A stretch of DNA of 64,000 nucleotides. Source: GWE2-42-39 sp034003625 (lineage in GTDB: Bacteria; Bacteroidota; Bacteroidia; Bacteroidales; Prolixibacteraceae). Location: positions 1-64,000 of the forward strand of contig JAVEYG010000013.1 in NCBI GenBank assembly GCA_034003625.1, read 5' to 3'. Positions 36,762 to 45,819 of this stretch are shown here, one piece after another. The notes below the pieces were generated by a model, which was not told the DNA's origin, did no database searches, and worked only from the letters and a program-made list of their open reading frames with translations. Position 1 is the stretch's first letter. Every line of letters starts with the position of its first letter. The position numbers and the translations under genes were made by a program.

Positions 36762-37979
36762 CTATATGCACACCTGTTGAGATAATGACATTTTTAGCTT
36801 CTCCATATCCTTACTAATTTTTGAATCCACAATCTTTGCATAAATCTGTGTTGTTTTCAGCGAGGTATGGCCAAGCATTTTCGACACCGTTTCTATCGGC
36901 ACTCCATTAGACAAGGTTATAGAAGTGGCAAAAGTATGCCTGGCAACATGCATCGAAAGGTTTTTACTTATCTCGCAGACATCAGCCAGTTCTTTCAAAT
37001 AGCTATTCATTTTCTGATTGGAAAGAACCGGAAGTACCTTATTTGATGAACAGACTACTGGATGATCTTGATATTTCAGCATTATTTGTTGTGCTACCGG
37101 AAGAATTGGAATCCGGCATCTTGATTCAGTTTTCGTTCGGTCAAGAATGATCCAATCATTGCCGTCATTCCCTTTCTGAATATTTCGTGAATTCAATTTT
37201 GAAATGTCCACATATGATAATCCCGTGTAACAGGCAAAGACAAAAATGTCACGGACCAACTGCATTCTGGGAATTGCCAATTCTTTAGTATGAATTTTCT
37301 GTACTTCCTGAAGTGTCAGAAAATCACGATGGCCGTCGCTTCTTGAAAACTTAAATGAACCATAAGGGTTCCGAATTAAATAATTCATGGCAACTGCCTG
37401 ATTCAATACCTTCTTGATGATCTTGTGGTAGCAGAAGGCTGTATTTGAAGCCACATGATAGGTACTCTTCAGGTAAACATCAAAAGATTTGATCAGCTTA
37501 AAATCGAAACCAGCAACAGGAATATCTCTTCGCTTCTCCTTTCTTATTAGAAATTCTTCAAACCGGGTACGAACAGTCCGGTATTGTTTTAATGTTAAAG
37601 GCGAATAGTCATTCCCCAATGTTGCTTTAACATCTTCAATTATAGAATCGAAAACTTCCAAGAATCCTTGGCCGTTGCTAATCCCGAGAAACTTGTCCCT
37701 GATTGAAAGAATATCGAATGGTTCCCCAATCGAATCCAGTTGGTTGTAAATGTCCAGAATCTTACTTCGGATTTTGGTTAGCCGATTGTTGATGACTTTT
37801 ATCTCTTCCGATTTGCCGTCAGCAAGCTGAGCGGACTCAATCCAGGAAGATTTATCAAGAAAAAAACCGGTAGAAGTTTCGAAGCGCTGGCCGCTCATGG
37901 TACACCTTAAATACAGCGGGAATTTCCCGTCAGACCTTGATTTTGACTTTTTTAACTGAAAACAAATTGTAATTCTCAT
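36762..37979 (-). CDS. int: Tyrosine recombinase (ICE integrase, IntDOT-like)
   Basis: This 405-residue protein is of the Bacteroidota phage/CTn integrase type. The arm-binding and core-binding domains fill about residues 1-220. The catalytic domain has Ser255 (TGLSYVD) where most integrases have the first Arg, then His344, Arg347, His371 and the nucleophile Tyr380 (TTQIYAK). The same substitution is known in IntDOT. The gene lies 288 nt from the tRNA-Arg 3' end and reads away from it, consistent with integration into that tRNA. It lies 79 nt downstream of the sigma start, so an ICE end is close by. Confidence 0.9.
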   Translation of the reverse strand: MRITICFQLKKSKSRSDGKFPLYLRCTMSGQRFETSTGFFLDKSSWIESAQLADGKSEEIKVINNRLTKIRSKILDIYNQLDSIGEPFDILSIRDKFLGISNGQGFLEVFDSIIEDVKATLGNDYSPLTLKQYRTVRTRFEEFLIRKEKRRDIPVAGFDFKLIKSFDVYLKSTYHVASNTAFCYHKIIKKVLNQAVAMNYLIRNPYGSFKFSRSDGHRDFLTLQEVQKIHTKELAIPRMQLVRDIFVFACYTGLSYVDISKLNSRNIQKGNDGNDWIILDRTKTESRCRIPILPVAQQIMLKYQDHPVVCSSNKVLPVLSNQKMNSYLKELADVCEISKNLSMHVARHTFATSITLSNGVPIETVSKMLGHTSLKTTQIYAKIVDSKISKDMEKLKMSLSQQVCI

Positions 37980-38008
37980 AATTCCTATTTTACAATATTA
38001 ACAAAATA

Positions 38009-38154
38009 GGTCTCGCTTTCACCGCTAAACATACCTAAAATGCAGGGATTTTCAGCGTATTAAAACGAACCAAATGAAATCAATTTGTATTGAATTACAG
38101 TAAGTTACAGCAATATCGAGACCTATCGGCCATTTTTTGAGTATGGGTCTCGAT
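38009..38154. promoter_or_regulatory. GGTCTCG repeats next to the tRNA-side ICE end
   Basis: ATCGAGACC at 38,115-38,123 and GGTCTCGAT at 38,146-38,154 form a perfect 9-bp inverted repeat with a 22-nt spacer. A third GGTCTCG is at 38,009-38,015. They lie between the integrase start and the tRNA. Integrase arm sites or a regulator operator are possible. Confidence 0.45.
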
Positions 38155-38209
38155 TTAGTCCCTTTTTTGTTGATTTTTAGTGCATTTTTTGACTACTTTA
38201 CAAAAATAA

Positions 38210-38243
38210 AAAAGCACCTAAATCATTGAATTTAAGTGCTTTT
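38210..38243 (-). terminator. Intrinsic terminator of tRNA-Arg(CCG)
   Basis: Arms aaaagcacctaaat (38,210-38,223) and atttaagtgctttt (38,230-38,243) pair with one mismatch around a 6-nt loop. On the minus strand a T-rich run (38,201-38,210) follows, 25 nt past the tRNA 3' end. Confidence 0.75.
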
Positions 38244-38267
38244 AGTTCAATTTAACTTCTTTTTCAG

Positions 38268-38339
38268 TAGTCCCACCGGGACTCGAACCCAGATCGTCAG
38301 AACCGGAATCTGATATTCTATCCATTGAACTATGGGACC
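38268..38339 (-). tRNA. tRNA-Arg (anticodon CCG); likely ICE attachment gene
   Basis: This 72-nt cloverleaf reads on the minus strand. The 7-bp acceptor stem GGTCCCA/TGGGACT has a G-U first pair. The anticodon stem TCAGA/TCTGA encloses loop TTCCGGT, giving anticodon CCG. The T-arm has the standard GTTCGAG loop. CCA is not encoded. The 3' end points at the integrase gene. Confidence 0.93.
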
Positions 38340-38526
38340 TACTCCAATTTTGAGGCACAAAAATAATAAAACTTCGGTTGTGTGGTTGCGTTTTACTTAA
38401 AAACATGATGGTTGTTTCAAAAAAATATTAACATCATGCAAGCCTGCTTTCATAAGGTGTTGAAACAGATGATCGATTGTTGATAATTATCTTCTGAACA
38501 ATGGAAAGACGGTCTCAAAAAATACA

Positions 38527-38534
38527 TATTTTTG
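38527..38534 (+). promoter_or_regulatory. Bacteroidota -7 box for the HD-domain gene
   Basis: TATTTTTG fits the TAnnTTTG consensus and sits 18 nt before the ATG at 38,553. No TTTG -33 box was seen at the expected distance. Confidence 0.4.
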
Positions 38535-38552
38535 AGTTGTCAATAATTGGCT

Positions 38553-39341
38553 ATGGTAACAAAAGATATTCTGATAAAAGCAGGAAACTATTTTGATTCA
38601 TATTGTCAGGTGCACAAATCGGATGATTTGAATGTTCAGAAGAGTATCGATCTGAAAAGGGGACATACTCTGAGGGTAGTTGAAAATAGTCTGAAACTGG
38701 CCGGGATTTTGTCGTTAACCGATGAGCAAAAAGCGGTCGCCGAATTGATAGCCCTATACCACGATGCAGGACGTTTCCTTCAGCTTGTTAAATACGGTAC
38801 CTTATACGATGAAGAGTCGGAAGATCATGCTTCGCTTTCAGTTTCAATACTTACCGAAGCTCCGTTTTTTTCCGAAATAGGTGAATCCTCGCAGCAAATT
38901 ATTAAAATGGCAGTCCTGAATCACTCGAAGATACAATTGCCTGTCATTGAGGACGGACAGGCACAGTTATTTTGCCAGTTGATCCGTGATGCCGACAAAT
39001 TAGATTTGTGGGCGATGGTTACCAATCAGTTTCGCGACCGGAACAGTAACGACATGAAGGCCTTCATGTACAACCTGCCCGACCTGAACCCGGTTTCAGA
39101 GAAGGTTGTAAAAGCCATTCAAACGGAGAAACCGGTCAGAAAAGAAGACCTGAGAACCATGAACGATTTTCGGCTGATGGTAATGTCGTGGGTATTTGAC
39201 CTTAATTTTAAAGTGTCGTTCAATATTTTGAACCAGCACAGGTATATCCAAAAAATATACGATACGCTGCCCAAACAGGATGGGATTATCAATGCTTACC
39301 GGGTTATCAAACTTTTCATTGAAAATAAATTTGTTGAATGA
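38553..39341 (+). CDS. HD-domain phosphohydrolase
   Basis: The ATG at 38,553 (262 residues) is preferred to a TTG two codons upstream. It is an HD superfamily enzyme with the metal-binding set His (RGHTLRV, near 37), HD (LYHDAGRF, near 70), His (EDHASL, near 91) and Asp (IRDADKLDLW, near 149), plus NHSK near 127. These proteins hydrolyse phosphate esters or nucleotides, and the substrate is unknown. It is the first gene outside the ICE and reads away from the tRNA. Confidence 0.8.
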   Translation: MVTKDILIKAGNYFDSYCQVHKSDDLNVQKSIDLKRGHTLRVVENSLKLAGILSLTDEQKAVAELIALYHDAGRFLQLVKYGTLYDEESEDHASLSVSILTEAPFFSEIGESSQQIIKMAVLNHSKIQLPVIEDGQAQLFCQLIRDADKLDLWAMVTNQFRDRNSNDMKAFMYNLPDLNPVSEKVVKAIQTEKPVRKEDLRTMNDFRLMVMSWVFDLNFKVSFNILNQHRYIQKIYDTLPKQDGIINAYRVIKLFIENKFVE

Positions 39342-39371
39342 TTGCCCAGCAAGTTTAAAATCAGAAAATAA

Positions 39372-39584
39372 ATGGGAAACCACCTGGTATGTATGTGCAA
39401 TTTTGTGACGGAAGAAGAGATTATTTCCGTACTGAAAAAAGGGGCTACATCAACCGAAGAAATACAGGAATACACAAGGGCGGGTACCTCGTGTGGCAAG
39501 TGCCTGCCGGTTATCGACCATATTGTGGAAAATTTCCTGTCACGGCAACCTGATGATCCGCAAGCGAAAATCGATTTCGGATAA
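39372..39584 (+). CDS. Bfd-like [2Fe-2S]-binding small protein
   Basis: This 70-residue protein has the four-cysteine pattern of Bfd/NirB-C-type [2Fe-2S] domains: CMC at 8-10 and CGKC at about 42-45, spaced by a helix (TEEEIISVLKKGATSTEEIQEYT). Small stand-alone copies take part in iron release or electron transfer. It lies 30 nt after the HD gene on the same strand, although a shared role is not evident. Confidence 0.8.
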   Translation: MGNHLVCMCNFVTEEEIISVLKKGATSTEEIQEYTRAGTSCGKCLPVIDHIVENFLSRQPDDPQAKIDFG

Positions 39585-39737
39585 GTATTTGATTTTTACT
39601 ATTCCTTATTGTTTGATCGGAAATGCAGACGTTCTGCATGTGGTTCAAATTGGTGCGCGAAGACTGTTGCTCCTGTTCTTTCTGAAAACCCGGGCAGGTA
39701 TTTTGAATCCGGATATAAATTGACGAAAAATGATTTT

Positions 39738-41804
39738 TTATTTGGGATATTCGATACGCAGGTGATATATGTTTTTAAGTTTCTCGAATACAGTTTCTTT
39801 GAAAACAGTGATTTCCCTGAAAGTCAGTTCTGCATTTTGCAACTGTCCTTCCTGTATTTTTTTGTTGACCATATTTTCAATCAGTTCGTGCAGGTTTTCA
39901 TAGGTTTTGTCTTTTAGGGAACGGGCTGCGGCTTCAATGCCATCAGTGAGCATGACCACGGCACATTCTTTACTGGTAGGTATCGGCCCCGGATAACTGA
40001 ATTCTTCTGTATTTACTTCCTGTCCCGGGTTTTCGTTTTGCCAGGTTTTATAAAAATAGGTAGCCTGGGTGGTCCCGTGATGGGTCAGGATAAAATCGAT
40101 CAGTACCTGAGGAAGTCCATGTTTTCGGGCCAGTCGTACCCCATTGGTCACATGGTCGATGACCACTTCAGCGCTTCGCTTGGGATCGATGCGGTCGTGC
40201 GGGTTCATTCCGGCTTCCTGGTTTTCGATAAAAAAAGCGGGCCGTTTTATTTTTCCGATGTCGTGATACAGCGCTCCGGCCCTGACAAGGAACGGGTTGC
40301 CTCCAATGCGGTGGATCACTTCTTCTGCCAGGTTGGCTATCTGCATCGAATGTTGAAAAGTGCCCGGTGCTTCTTCTGCCAATTTTCTCAGCAATGGCTG
40401 CTGATTGGTATTTGAAAGTTCCATCAGGGTGAGATCGGAAACAAAACCAAATGCTTTTTCAAAAACCCAGGTAAGCGGATAGGTGAGAAAAATGAGCAGG
40501 GCGTTGTATCCGAACCATTGCAGTTCGGCCCATTTTACGGAAGCGAGGTTTCCCTCCTGCATCAGTGAAATGGCGATATACATAATTGAATAGGTAACTG
40601 CGACCCAGAAAGCTGTAATGACAAGATGTGCCCGGTTTTGCAACTTGTTGAGACTGAACACGGCCACAACACCGGCAATGATTTGCAGGATAATATATTC
40701 GTAATTATTGGGTGCAAAAAAGCCAATCAGCAAGGTTGTGACTATTAATGCAAAAGTGGCTGTTCGCGAATCGAAAAAAATACGTACTAAGATGGGCAGG
40801 ACGGCAAGCGGTACCATGTAAATATTTCCCAACTGCATTTTTACAACTAAGCCCGAAAGAAATACCATCAGTACAATCATCAGGAAGATGAAACTGAACT
40901 GACGTTTGTGATAAAATATTTCGGTACGGTAATATAAAAGATACAGAAAGAGGATCAACAGGCACCCGATGATCAGGATGATTTTCCCACCTATGACCAA
41001 GTAATAATCAAGGTCTTCACCGCGTTTTGTTTCGTATGCTTTTTTCAGCGATTCGAGAATGATCAGTTCCTCTTGCCCTACCAAATCGCCTTCAAAAATA
41101 ATCCGTTCCCCGGCTTGTACTGCACCTAAGGTCAACGATACCGAACCGAGCAGCTCTCCTTTTTGCCTGTTGTTTAGTTCTGTATCGTAAACCAGGTTTT
41201 CCTGCAGGTAATCGTTGATGTTTATTGTGGCGATGAAATCATTGTACAGCGGACCGGTCCATTCTTGTATGCTGTCGTTAAATACCTGATAGGCAGACTT
41301 TAATGAGTGTATTTTTTCAATCGGTTCCCGGGTAGCCTGGTTTCCCCGTACAACCATCAGGACCGTTTTCCCGGAAAGTTCATTATAAATTCCGGGTGAT
41401 TTTGGTAGGATCCCATCGTTGTATAGCTGCTCCAAAAGCTCCGGTATCCGGTTCAGATTTTTGGGTATGCGCTTGTTTTTTGACAGGTTGAAAAATGCCG
41501 CGAATGCTTTTTCAAATTCTCTTAACTGAGTAGCCTTACTAAGTGTATCCAGCTTAAAATAGGGAATATACTTTTTCAGAACGGAATCTTTTTCGGCTGC
41601 AATGGCTGCGTCCGACTTCAGTACCGCAAAATTGAACGGGGCAATCAGCGTTGAATGGCGCCATGGGGAACCTTTCTGAAATTCGTATTTAAAGCGGGTT
41701 TCGCCGGGAAATATCAGGAATAAAAGAAAAATGGTGACAAGAAATACAATGCCAAGAAAAAAATAATGGTAATATTGGCTCAACCGGGTTAATAACTTTT
41801 TCAT
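39738..41804 (-). CDS. pgpH: 7TM-HD (PgpH/YqfF) family membrane phosphodiesterase
   Basis: This is a 688-residue protein. An N-terminal membrane helix (about 14-33) precedes an extracytoplasmic 7TMR-HDED domain, then about seven transmembrane helices (about residues 270-460), and the cytoplasmic HD domain (about 480-670). The HD core is intact: HSMQIANLAEEV, YHDIGKIKRP near 513, HVTNGV and THHGTT. PgpH-type enzymes degrade c-di-AMP in bacteria that have it. The assignment of substrate is by family only. Confidence 0.88.
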   Translation of the reverse strand: MKKLLTRLSQYYHYFFLGIVFLVTIFLLFLIFPGETRFKYEFQKGSPWRHSTLIAPFNFAVLKSDAAIAAEKDSVLKKYIPYFKLDTLSKATQLREFEKAFAAFFNLSKNKRIPKNLNRIPELLEQLYNDGILPKSPGIYNELSGKTVLMVVRGNQATREPIEKIHSLKSAYQVFNDSIQEWTGPLYNDFIATININDYLQENLVYDTELNNRQKGELLGSVSLTLGAVQAGERIIFEGDLVGQEELIILESLKKAYETKRGEDLDYYLVIGGKIILIIGCLLILFLYLLYYRTEIFYHKRQFSFIFLMIVLMVFLSGLVVKMQLGNIYMVPLAVLPILVRIFFDSRTATFALIVTTLLIGFFAPNNYEYIILQIIAGVVAVFSLNKLQNRAHLVITAFWVAVTYSIMYIAISLMQEGNLASVKWAELQWFGYNALLIFLTYPLTWVFEKAFGFVSDLTLMELSNTNQQPLLRKLAEEAPGTFQHSMQIANLAEEVIHRIGGNPFLVRAGALYHDIGKIKRPAFFIENQEAGMNPHDRIDPKRSAEVVIDHVTNGVRLARKHGLPQVLIDFILTHHGTTQATYFYKTWQNENPGQEVNTEEFSYPGPIPTSKECAVVMLTDGIEAAARSLKDKTYENLHELIENMVNKKIQEGQLQNAELTFREITVFKETVFEKLKNIYHLRIEYPK

Positions 41805-41855
41805 AAATACTTTTTATTGAATATTTACCGACGATCAGGAATAATGTTTAAGTTT

Positions 41856-41863
41856 TATCTTTG
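41856..41863 (+). promoter_or_regulatory. Bacteroidota -7 box for the NlpC/P60 gene
   Basis: TATCTTTG matches TAnnTTTG and lies 25 nt before the ATG at 41,889. No good -33 box is evident. Confidence 0.5.
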
Positions 41864-41888
41864 ATACTCAAAAATAAAGAAATTATCC

Positions 41889-42674
41889 ATGCAGTACGGT
41901 ATTTCCGGTTTAAGTATTATTCCTGTTAGAAAAGAACCTTCCGAAAAAAGTGAAATGGTAACCCAGATATTGTTCGGGGAACATTTTGAAGTATTTGAAC
42001 AGATGCTTGGCTGGTGCCGGGTAAAACTGGCATACGACGAATACGAGGGGTGGGTTGACCTGAAAATGATTACACCTTTGCCTGACCGCATATATCAGAA
42101 GATTGAACGGATGCCGGTTGCAGTAAGCACGGATATTTTTAATCTGATCCCGGTGGACACGGAACAAAATGTAATGATTGTTGCCGGAAGCAGTCTGCCT
42201 TGCTGGAGGCCTTATAAAAAGGAATTTTCGTTAGTGAAGGAACCTTATAAAATGGATGGCAGTTATACCTATCATTTGCCCAAATATCCGCGGAAGCTCA
42301 TTGTCGATCAGGCGTTAAAATATTTTAATGCGCCTTATTTATGGGGAGGACGTTCACCATTTGGGGTCGATTGTTCAGGTTTTGTACAGGTAATTTATAA
42401 AATGGTTGGAGTGAAACTGCCCCGCGATGCCAGCCAGCAGGTTTATTTTGGTAAGGCTCTCAGTTTTGTGGAAGAAACGTTGCCCGGTGATCTTGCATTT
42501 TTCGATGACGACGAAGGAAATATTGTACACGTTGGGATTATCTGGGCAAGAAATAAAATTATTCACGCTTCAGGAAAGGTACGGATCGACAATGTGGACC
42601 AGTTTGGTATTTTCAATGTCGATACCCGTCAGTATTCTCATAAAATGCGGGTGATGAAGAGGGTACTTGAATAA
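41889..42674 (+). CDS. NlpC/P60 cell-wall peptidase with SH3-like domains
   Basis: This is a 261-residue protein. The N-terminal half carries bacterial SH3-like repeats (SIIPVRKEPSEKSEMVTQI and GWCRVKLAYDEYEGWVD). The C-terminal NlpC/P60 domain has the catalytic Cys162 (GVDCSGF), the His in GNIVHVGI and the following IIHASGKV strand. Such C40 peptidases cut peptide stems of peptidoglycan. No clear signal peptide is seen, so it may act on internalised muropeptides or use another route. Confidence 0.88.
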   Translation: MQYGISGLSIIPVRKEPSEKSEMVTQILFGEHFEVFEQMLGWCRVKLAYDEYEGWVDLKMITPLPDRIYQKIERMPVAVSTDIFNLIPVDTEQNVMIVAGSSLPCWRPYKKEFSLVKEPYKMDGSYTYHLPKYPRKLIVDQALKYFNAPYLWGGRSPFGVDCSGFVQVIYKMVGVKLPRDASQQVYFGKALSFVEETLPGDLAFFDDDEGNIVHVGIIWARNKIIHASGKVRIDNVDQFGIFNVDTRQYSHKMRVMKRVLE

Positions 42675-42685
42675 CTGGCAGCCTG

Positions 42686-45664
42686 TTATACCGCAATTAC
42701 AGCCTGCCGTTTCCTGCCATCCATCAGAATTTTCAGGTCATTTTTGAATTCAACATGTTTCAGGAAGGGAGTTTCTTCCACTACAGCCTGTCGGTCTAAT
42801 AGTTCCATGTTTACCTTTGCATCGCGCGAACGATAAGGAATTGAAAAATAACCTACATTCATTGAGGTAACGTTGTGGAAGAAATGTGACCCGAGCGAGC
42901 TGTCGAGAGGAAATTCGGGAAGTCCCATTTCAACAATAATACGGGCTTTTGAAATATTGGCCCATAGTATCGGGATACCGGTAAATGGATCGCGTGTGCC
43001 CCACCGGCCTGGTCCAATCAGGATATATTCCATGCCAGCCTGGTCCATTTTTTTGTTTATCCGGGTAATCTCTTCTGCTATTTCACGGGTTTTTGTTTGG
43101 TCGAAAGCTTCCGGTTTCACGTAAACCACATTCCGGATACCTTTCACAATACCATTTCCCATGCCCCTGCTTGCATACAAGACGATTTCTTCGGGATGAA
43201 GATTCCCGAGATCGACCTGAAATTCGTCTTCGTTTCGGATTAGTGGTTTGATTTGTAAAAGGTAAAATGTTGGTTTCTCATCAATGCTTTTTTCAAGATC
43301 AACCGCATATTCAATTTCTACCGGCGAACCCATTGCTTCCCTGAACAAGCGGAGCAATAACCTGATAATATCGGCAAATGGGATGTAGCGGTATTTCAGG
43401 ATATTGGCAAAATCAACCACACGGGGGCCGTCTATGCCGATACCCGGTACCAGTTCGTCGTTTTCGCGGCAATATACCGAAACACAGTGTTGCAAGACGC
43501 TGCCCTCTTCTGCATCGTTGATGACAAATTTTCGGATGGCAGCTTCCTGTCCCTCGTTTTCAAAATCGATGCTGTCGCGGCCCATGTCAATGGCATAAAA
43601 CATTTTCTGGGAACCAGCCATCAGGTCGTAGACCGTACTGTGATTGATATCCGGATATTTAGGGCAGAAACGAAACGCATTTTCACCACCCACGACGTAC
43701 AATCCAAGGCCGATGGCGGCAACGGCAAAACCATCCTCCGGTTCCATGTACGAGACCGGGTAAAAGTTATACGATTGCGCTACCCCGCTGATCGACGGAT
43801 AATATTTTTGATTGTATTGATGGCCAACTACTTCCTGGATAATGACTGCCATCTTTTCCTCTTCAATCTTATAATTCACTGCATCGAAATACGATAGGGC
43901 ATCTTCAGTAAAAATACTGGCGTATACCAGCTTTATAGCGGTTTCGAGTTGCTGGTACCGAACCCTGATATCGGGATGGTTATTGGGCAGCAGATAGGTC
44001 GCATAAACCCCCGAGAACGGTTGCAGAAGAGAATCCTCGAATAATCCGGAAGACCTTACTGCCAATGGCTTGGTTACATTTTCGACATACAGGAAAAGAC
44101 GTTCCCTGAGTGTTTCGCTCAGGCTGGAGTTCAGAAACAGGTTTTTTATATGTTCATAGCTGTTGTTGCTGTATACGTCGTGGTAGAGTTCATTTATTTC
44201 CAGAAATTTATCGAATTCCATTGCCCCGATGATGGCTGTAGCCGGGATACGGATGTTCATGCCGGGAATGACTTTGCCGAAGTCAATATTTTCAATGAAA
44301 TTACATATAAATGCCAGGCCGCGCCCTTTTCCCCCCAGCGATCCTTTTCCCATTCGTATGATAAACCGTTGGTTGTTTAGCAATTCGGTATCGAAGTTGA
44401 TGATCCTGCCTTTCAGTTTTTCAATTTTTGTTTTTTCAAAAACATTCAGGCAAAATTGCCGCAAATCCTCAGGGTCTTTAAAATCCTCAAAACGTACAGG
44501 TTTAAGTTGCTCTGCAATATTAATTTCTCCCCTGGCCATCAGCCATGTTGAAAATGAATTGCGTTTTCCGTGGTAAGCCAGCGCGTCGCTGGGAATGATA
44601 CGGAACATTTCCTGGAATTCGCTCAGGGTACGGGCGCTCATGATCGGATTTCCCGACATATCCTTGAATACGAAGTTCCCGAAGCCGAGATTTTTATAAA
44701 TAAAGTTGTGGATGTCGAGTGACAGGCTCTCTGAATTTTTATTGATGAACCCGGCTCCGATTTCCCTGGCTTTCTGTGCATTGTTTACATCGTGGCTTTG
44801 TAACAGGGTGGGAATGGGATAGCGCATTGACGAGTGGACATATTTCAGCAAATCGACCCCTGCACTGTGATCAACAGTCCCGTTTCGGGGAAACGATACA
44901 TCTGCAATTACCGACAAAAGATATTTCTTGTATTTGTTGATAATATTTATCGCATCTTCATACGTGCTTACCAGAATGACCTTGGGCCTTGCCCGCATTT
45001 TCAGGATCAGGTTCAACTCGTCGTTGGTATTGTCTTCGACCAGGTTTTGGGTCTGTGTCATCACCGTGGTATACAACAACGGCAGGTAACGGGAATAATA
45101 CTGGATCGAATCTTCGATCAGCAGGATGACGCGCACACTTCCTAATTTGGTATCGGCATGAAGGTTTTTCAGGTCTTCCACATATTTTATCATGGCAAGG
45201 AAAACATTGGAATTCCCGTTCCATACAAAAACACGGTCAATGGAATGATGTGTATGGGCTGTTTCCTGAAAGTACCGGAGATCGCCGTTGTTGTTCACCA
45301 GCAGCAGTATCGGGACAACATGACTAAATTCCCGGATTGTTTCCGAGGTTTTTATGGGTTGGCTTTTGTCTACACCGACCATGATGATTACCAGGTCAAA
45401 ATCGCGCTCCTTGATCATCCGTATGGCATCTTCCTGCGAATTCACACTGGTAAAACGAGGATACGCATACAGGTTTAACTGAAGATATTCGCCAAAAATC
45501 TTATCGGTAAATTGTCCCTCCCGGACAATGGAATAGCTGTCGTAAAGCGTTGCAACCAGCAATACTTCTTTTACTTTGGTTGGCATCAGTTCCTGAAAGA
45601 TGTCGCGGTCGCTTTTGCTCCGTTTATATATTGACGACAAATTGATTGAATCCAGATTACCCAT
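42686..45664 (-). CDS. Receiver-like domains fused to PEP-synthase ATP-grasp domain
   Basis: This is a 992-residue cytoplasmic protein. Two response-regulator-like domains occupy about residues 30-160 and 170-330. A PEP-synthase/PPDK nucleotide-binding domain follows (about 420-860), with GKGSLGGKGRGLAFI and VRSSGLFEDS. The swivelling phosphohistidine and PEP/pyruvate barrel domains of true PEP synthase are missing, so it is unlikely to make PEP. The C-terminal part (about 860-992) is conserved-looking, with LIGPGRWGTRDPFTGIP and LGSHFFHNVTSMN. Proteins of this build are often misnamed PEP synthase. The real function is unknown. Confidence 0.7.
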   Translation of the reverse strand: MGNLDSINLSSIYKRSKSDRDIFQELMPTKVKEVLLVATLYDSYSIVREGQFTDKIFGEYLQLNLYAYPRFTSVNSQEDAIRMIKERDFDLVIIMVGVDKSQPIKTSETIREFSHVVPILLLVNNNGDLRYFQETAHTHHSIDRVFVWNGNSNVFLAMIKYVEDLKNLHADTKLGSVRVILLIEDSIQYYSRYLPLLYTTVMTQTQNLVEDNTNDELNLILKMRARPKVILVSTYEDAINIINKYKKYLLSVIADVSFPRNGTVDHSAGVDLLKYVHSSMRYPIPTLLQSHDVNNAQKAREIGAGFINKNSESLSLDIHNFIYKNLGFGNFVFKDMSGNPIMSARTLSEFQEMFRIIPSDALAYHGKRNSFSTWLMARGEINIAEQLKPVRFEDFKDPEDLRQFCLNVFEKTKIEKLKGRIINFDTELLNNQRFIIRMGKGSLGGKGRGLAFICNFIENIDFGKVIPGMNIRIPATAIIGAMEFDKFLEINELYHDVYSNNSYEHIKNLFLNSSLSETLRERLFLYVENVTKPLAVRSSGLFEDSLLQPFSGVYATYLLPNNHPDIRVRYQQLETAIKLVYASIFTEDALSYFDAVNYKIEEEKMAVIIQEVVGHQYNQKYYPSISGVAQSYNFYPVSYMEPEDGFAVAAIGLGLYVVGGENAFRFCPKYPDINHSTVYDLMAGSQKMFYAIDMGRDSIDFENEGQEAAIRKFVINDAEEGSVLQHCVSVYCRENDELVPGIGIDGPRVVDFANILKYRYIPFADIIRLLLRLFREAMGSPVEIEYAVDLEKSIDEKPTFYLLQIKPLIRNEDEFQVDLGNLHPEEIVLYASRGMGNGIVKGIRNVVYVKPEAFDQTKTREIAEEITRINKKMDQAGMEYILIGPGRWGTRDPFTGIPILWANISKARIIVEMGLPEFPLDSSLGSHFFHNVTSMNVGYFSIPYRSRDAKVNMELLDRQAVVEETPFLKHVEFKNDLKILMDGRKRQAVIAV

Positions 45665-45769
45665 ATCTTTTCTTTTGGCTTACAAATTATCAAAAATTAA
45701 GGAAACCGCTATCTGTTTCCGGGATGCTGTACAGATGGTTTTGCAGCAGGATATTTGCGGTGTAAACAA

Positions 45770-45797
45770 CAAGAGCTCCCCATACAGGAAGCTCTTG
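45770..45797 (-). terminator. Hairpin after korB
   Basis: CAAGAGCT (45,770-45,777) and AGCTCTTG (45,790-45,797) form an 8-bp stem with a 12-nt loop, 23 nt past the korB stop. On the minus strand TTGTTGTTT follows, so it is a weak intrinsic terminator. Confidence 0.5.
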
Positions 45798-45819
45798 CTG
45801 TGATAGTATTGTTTAGGGA

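Larger units (their letters stand above)
1..38290. mobile_element. Integrative and conjugative element (CTnDOT/Tra type), right part; left end outside window
   Basis: Seen: a Bacteroides-type Tra operon, an RteC regulator, a replication-like module and a tyrosine integrase all lie on the same side of a tRNA-Arg gene. The integrase gene is next to the 3' end of the tRNA, the usual arrangement for tRNA-targeting elements. Genes beyond the tRNA look like core metabolism. Inference: the right end (att) lies in the 3' part of the tRNA gene near 38,268-38,290, and the element runs left past position 1. No second copy of the tRNA 3' end was noticed in the window, as expected if the other att site is outside it. 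The relaxase (MobA/MobB) is not in the window. The 16-kb PUL lies between rteC and the integrase and so appears to be cargo. An alternative is that the integrase belongs to a separate small element and the PUL is chromosomal. Confidence 0.8.

Noticed and set aside
38268..38290. A second att repeat of the tRNA 3' end elsewhere in the window
   Set aside because: No copy was noticed by eye, so the other ICE end is taken to lie left of position 1.
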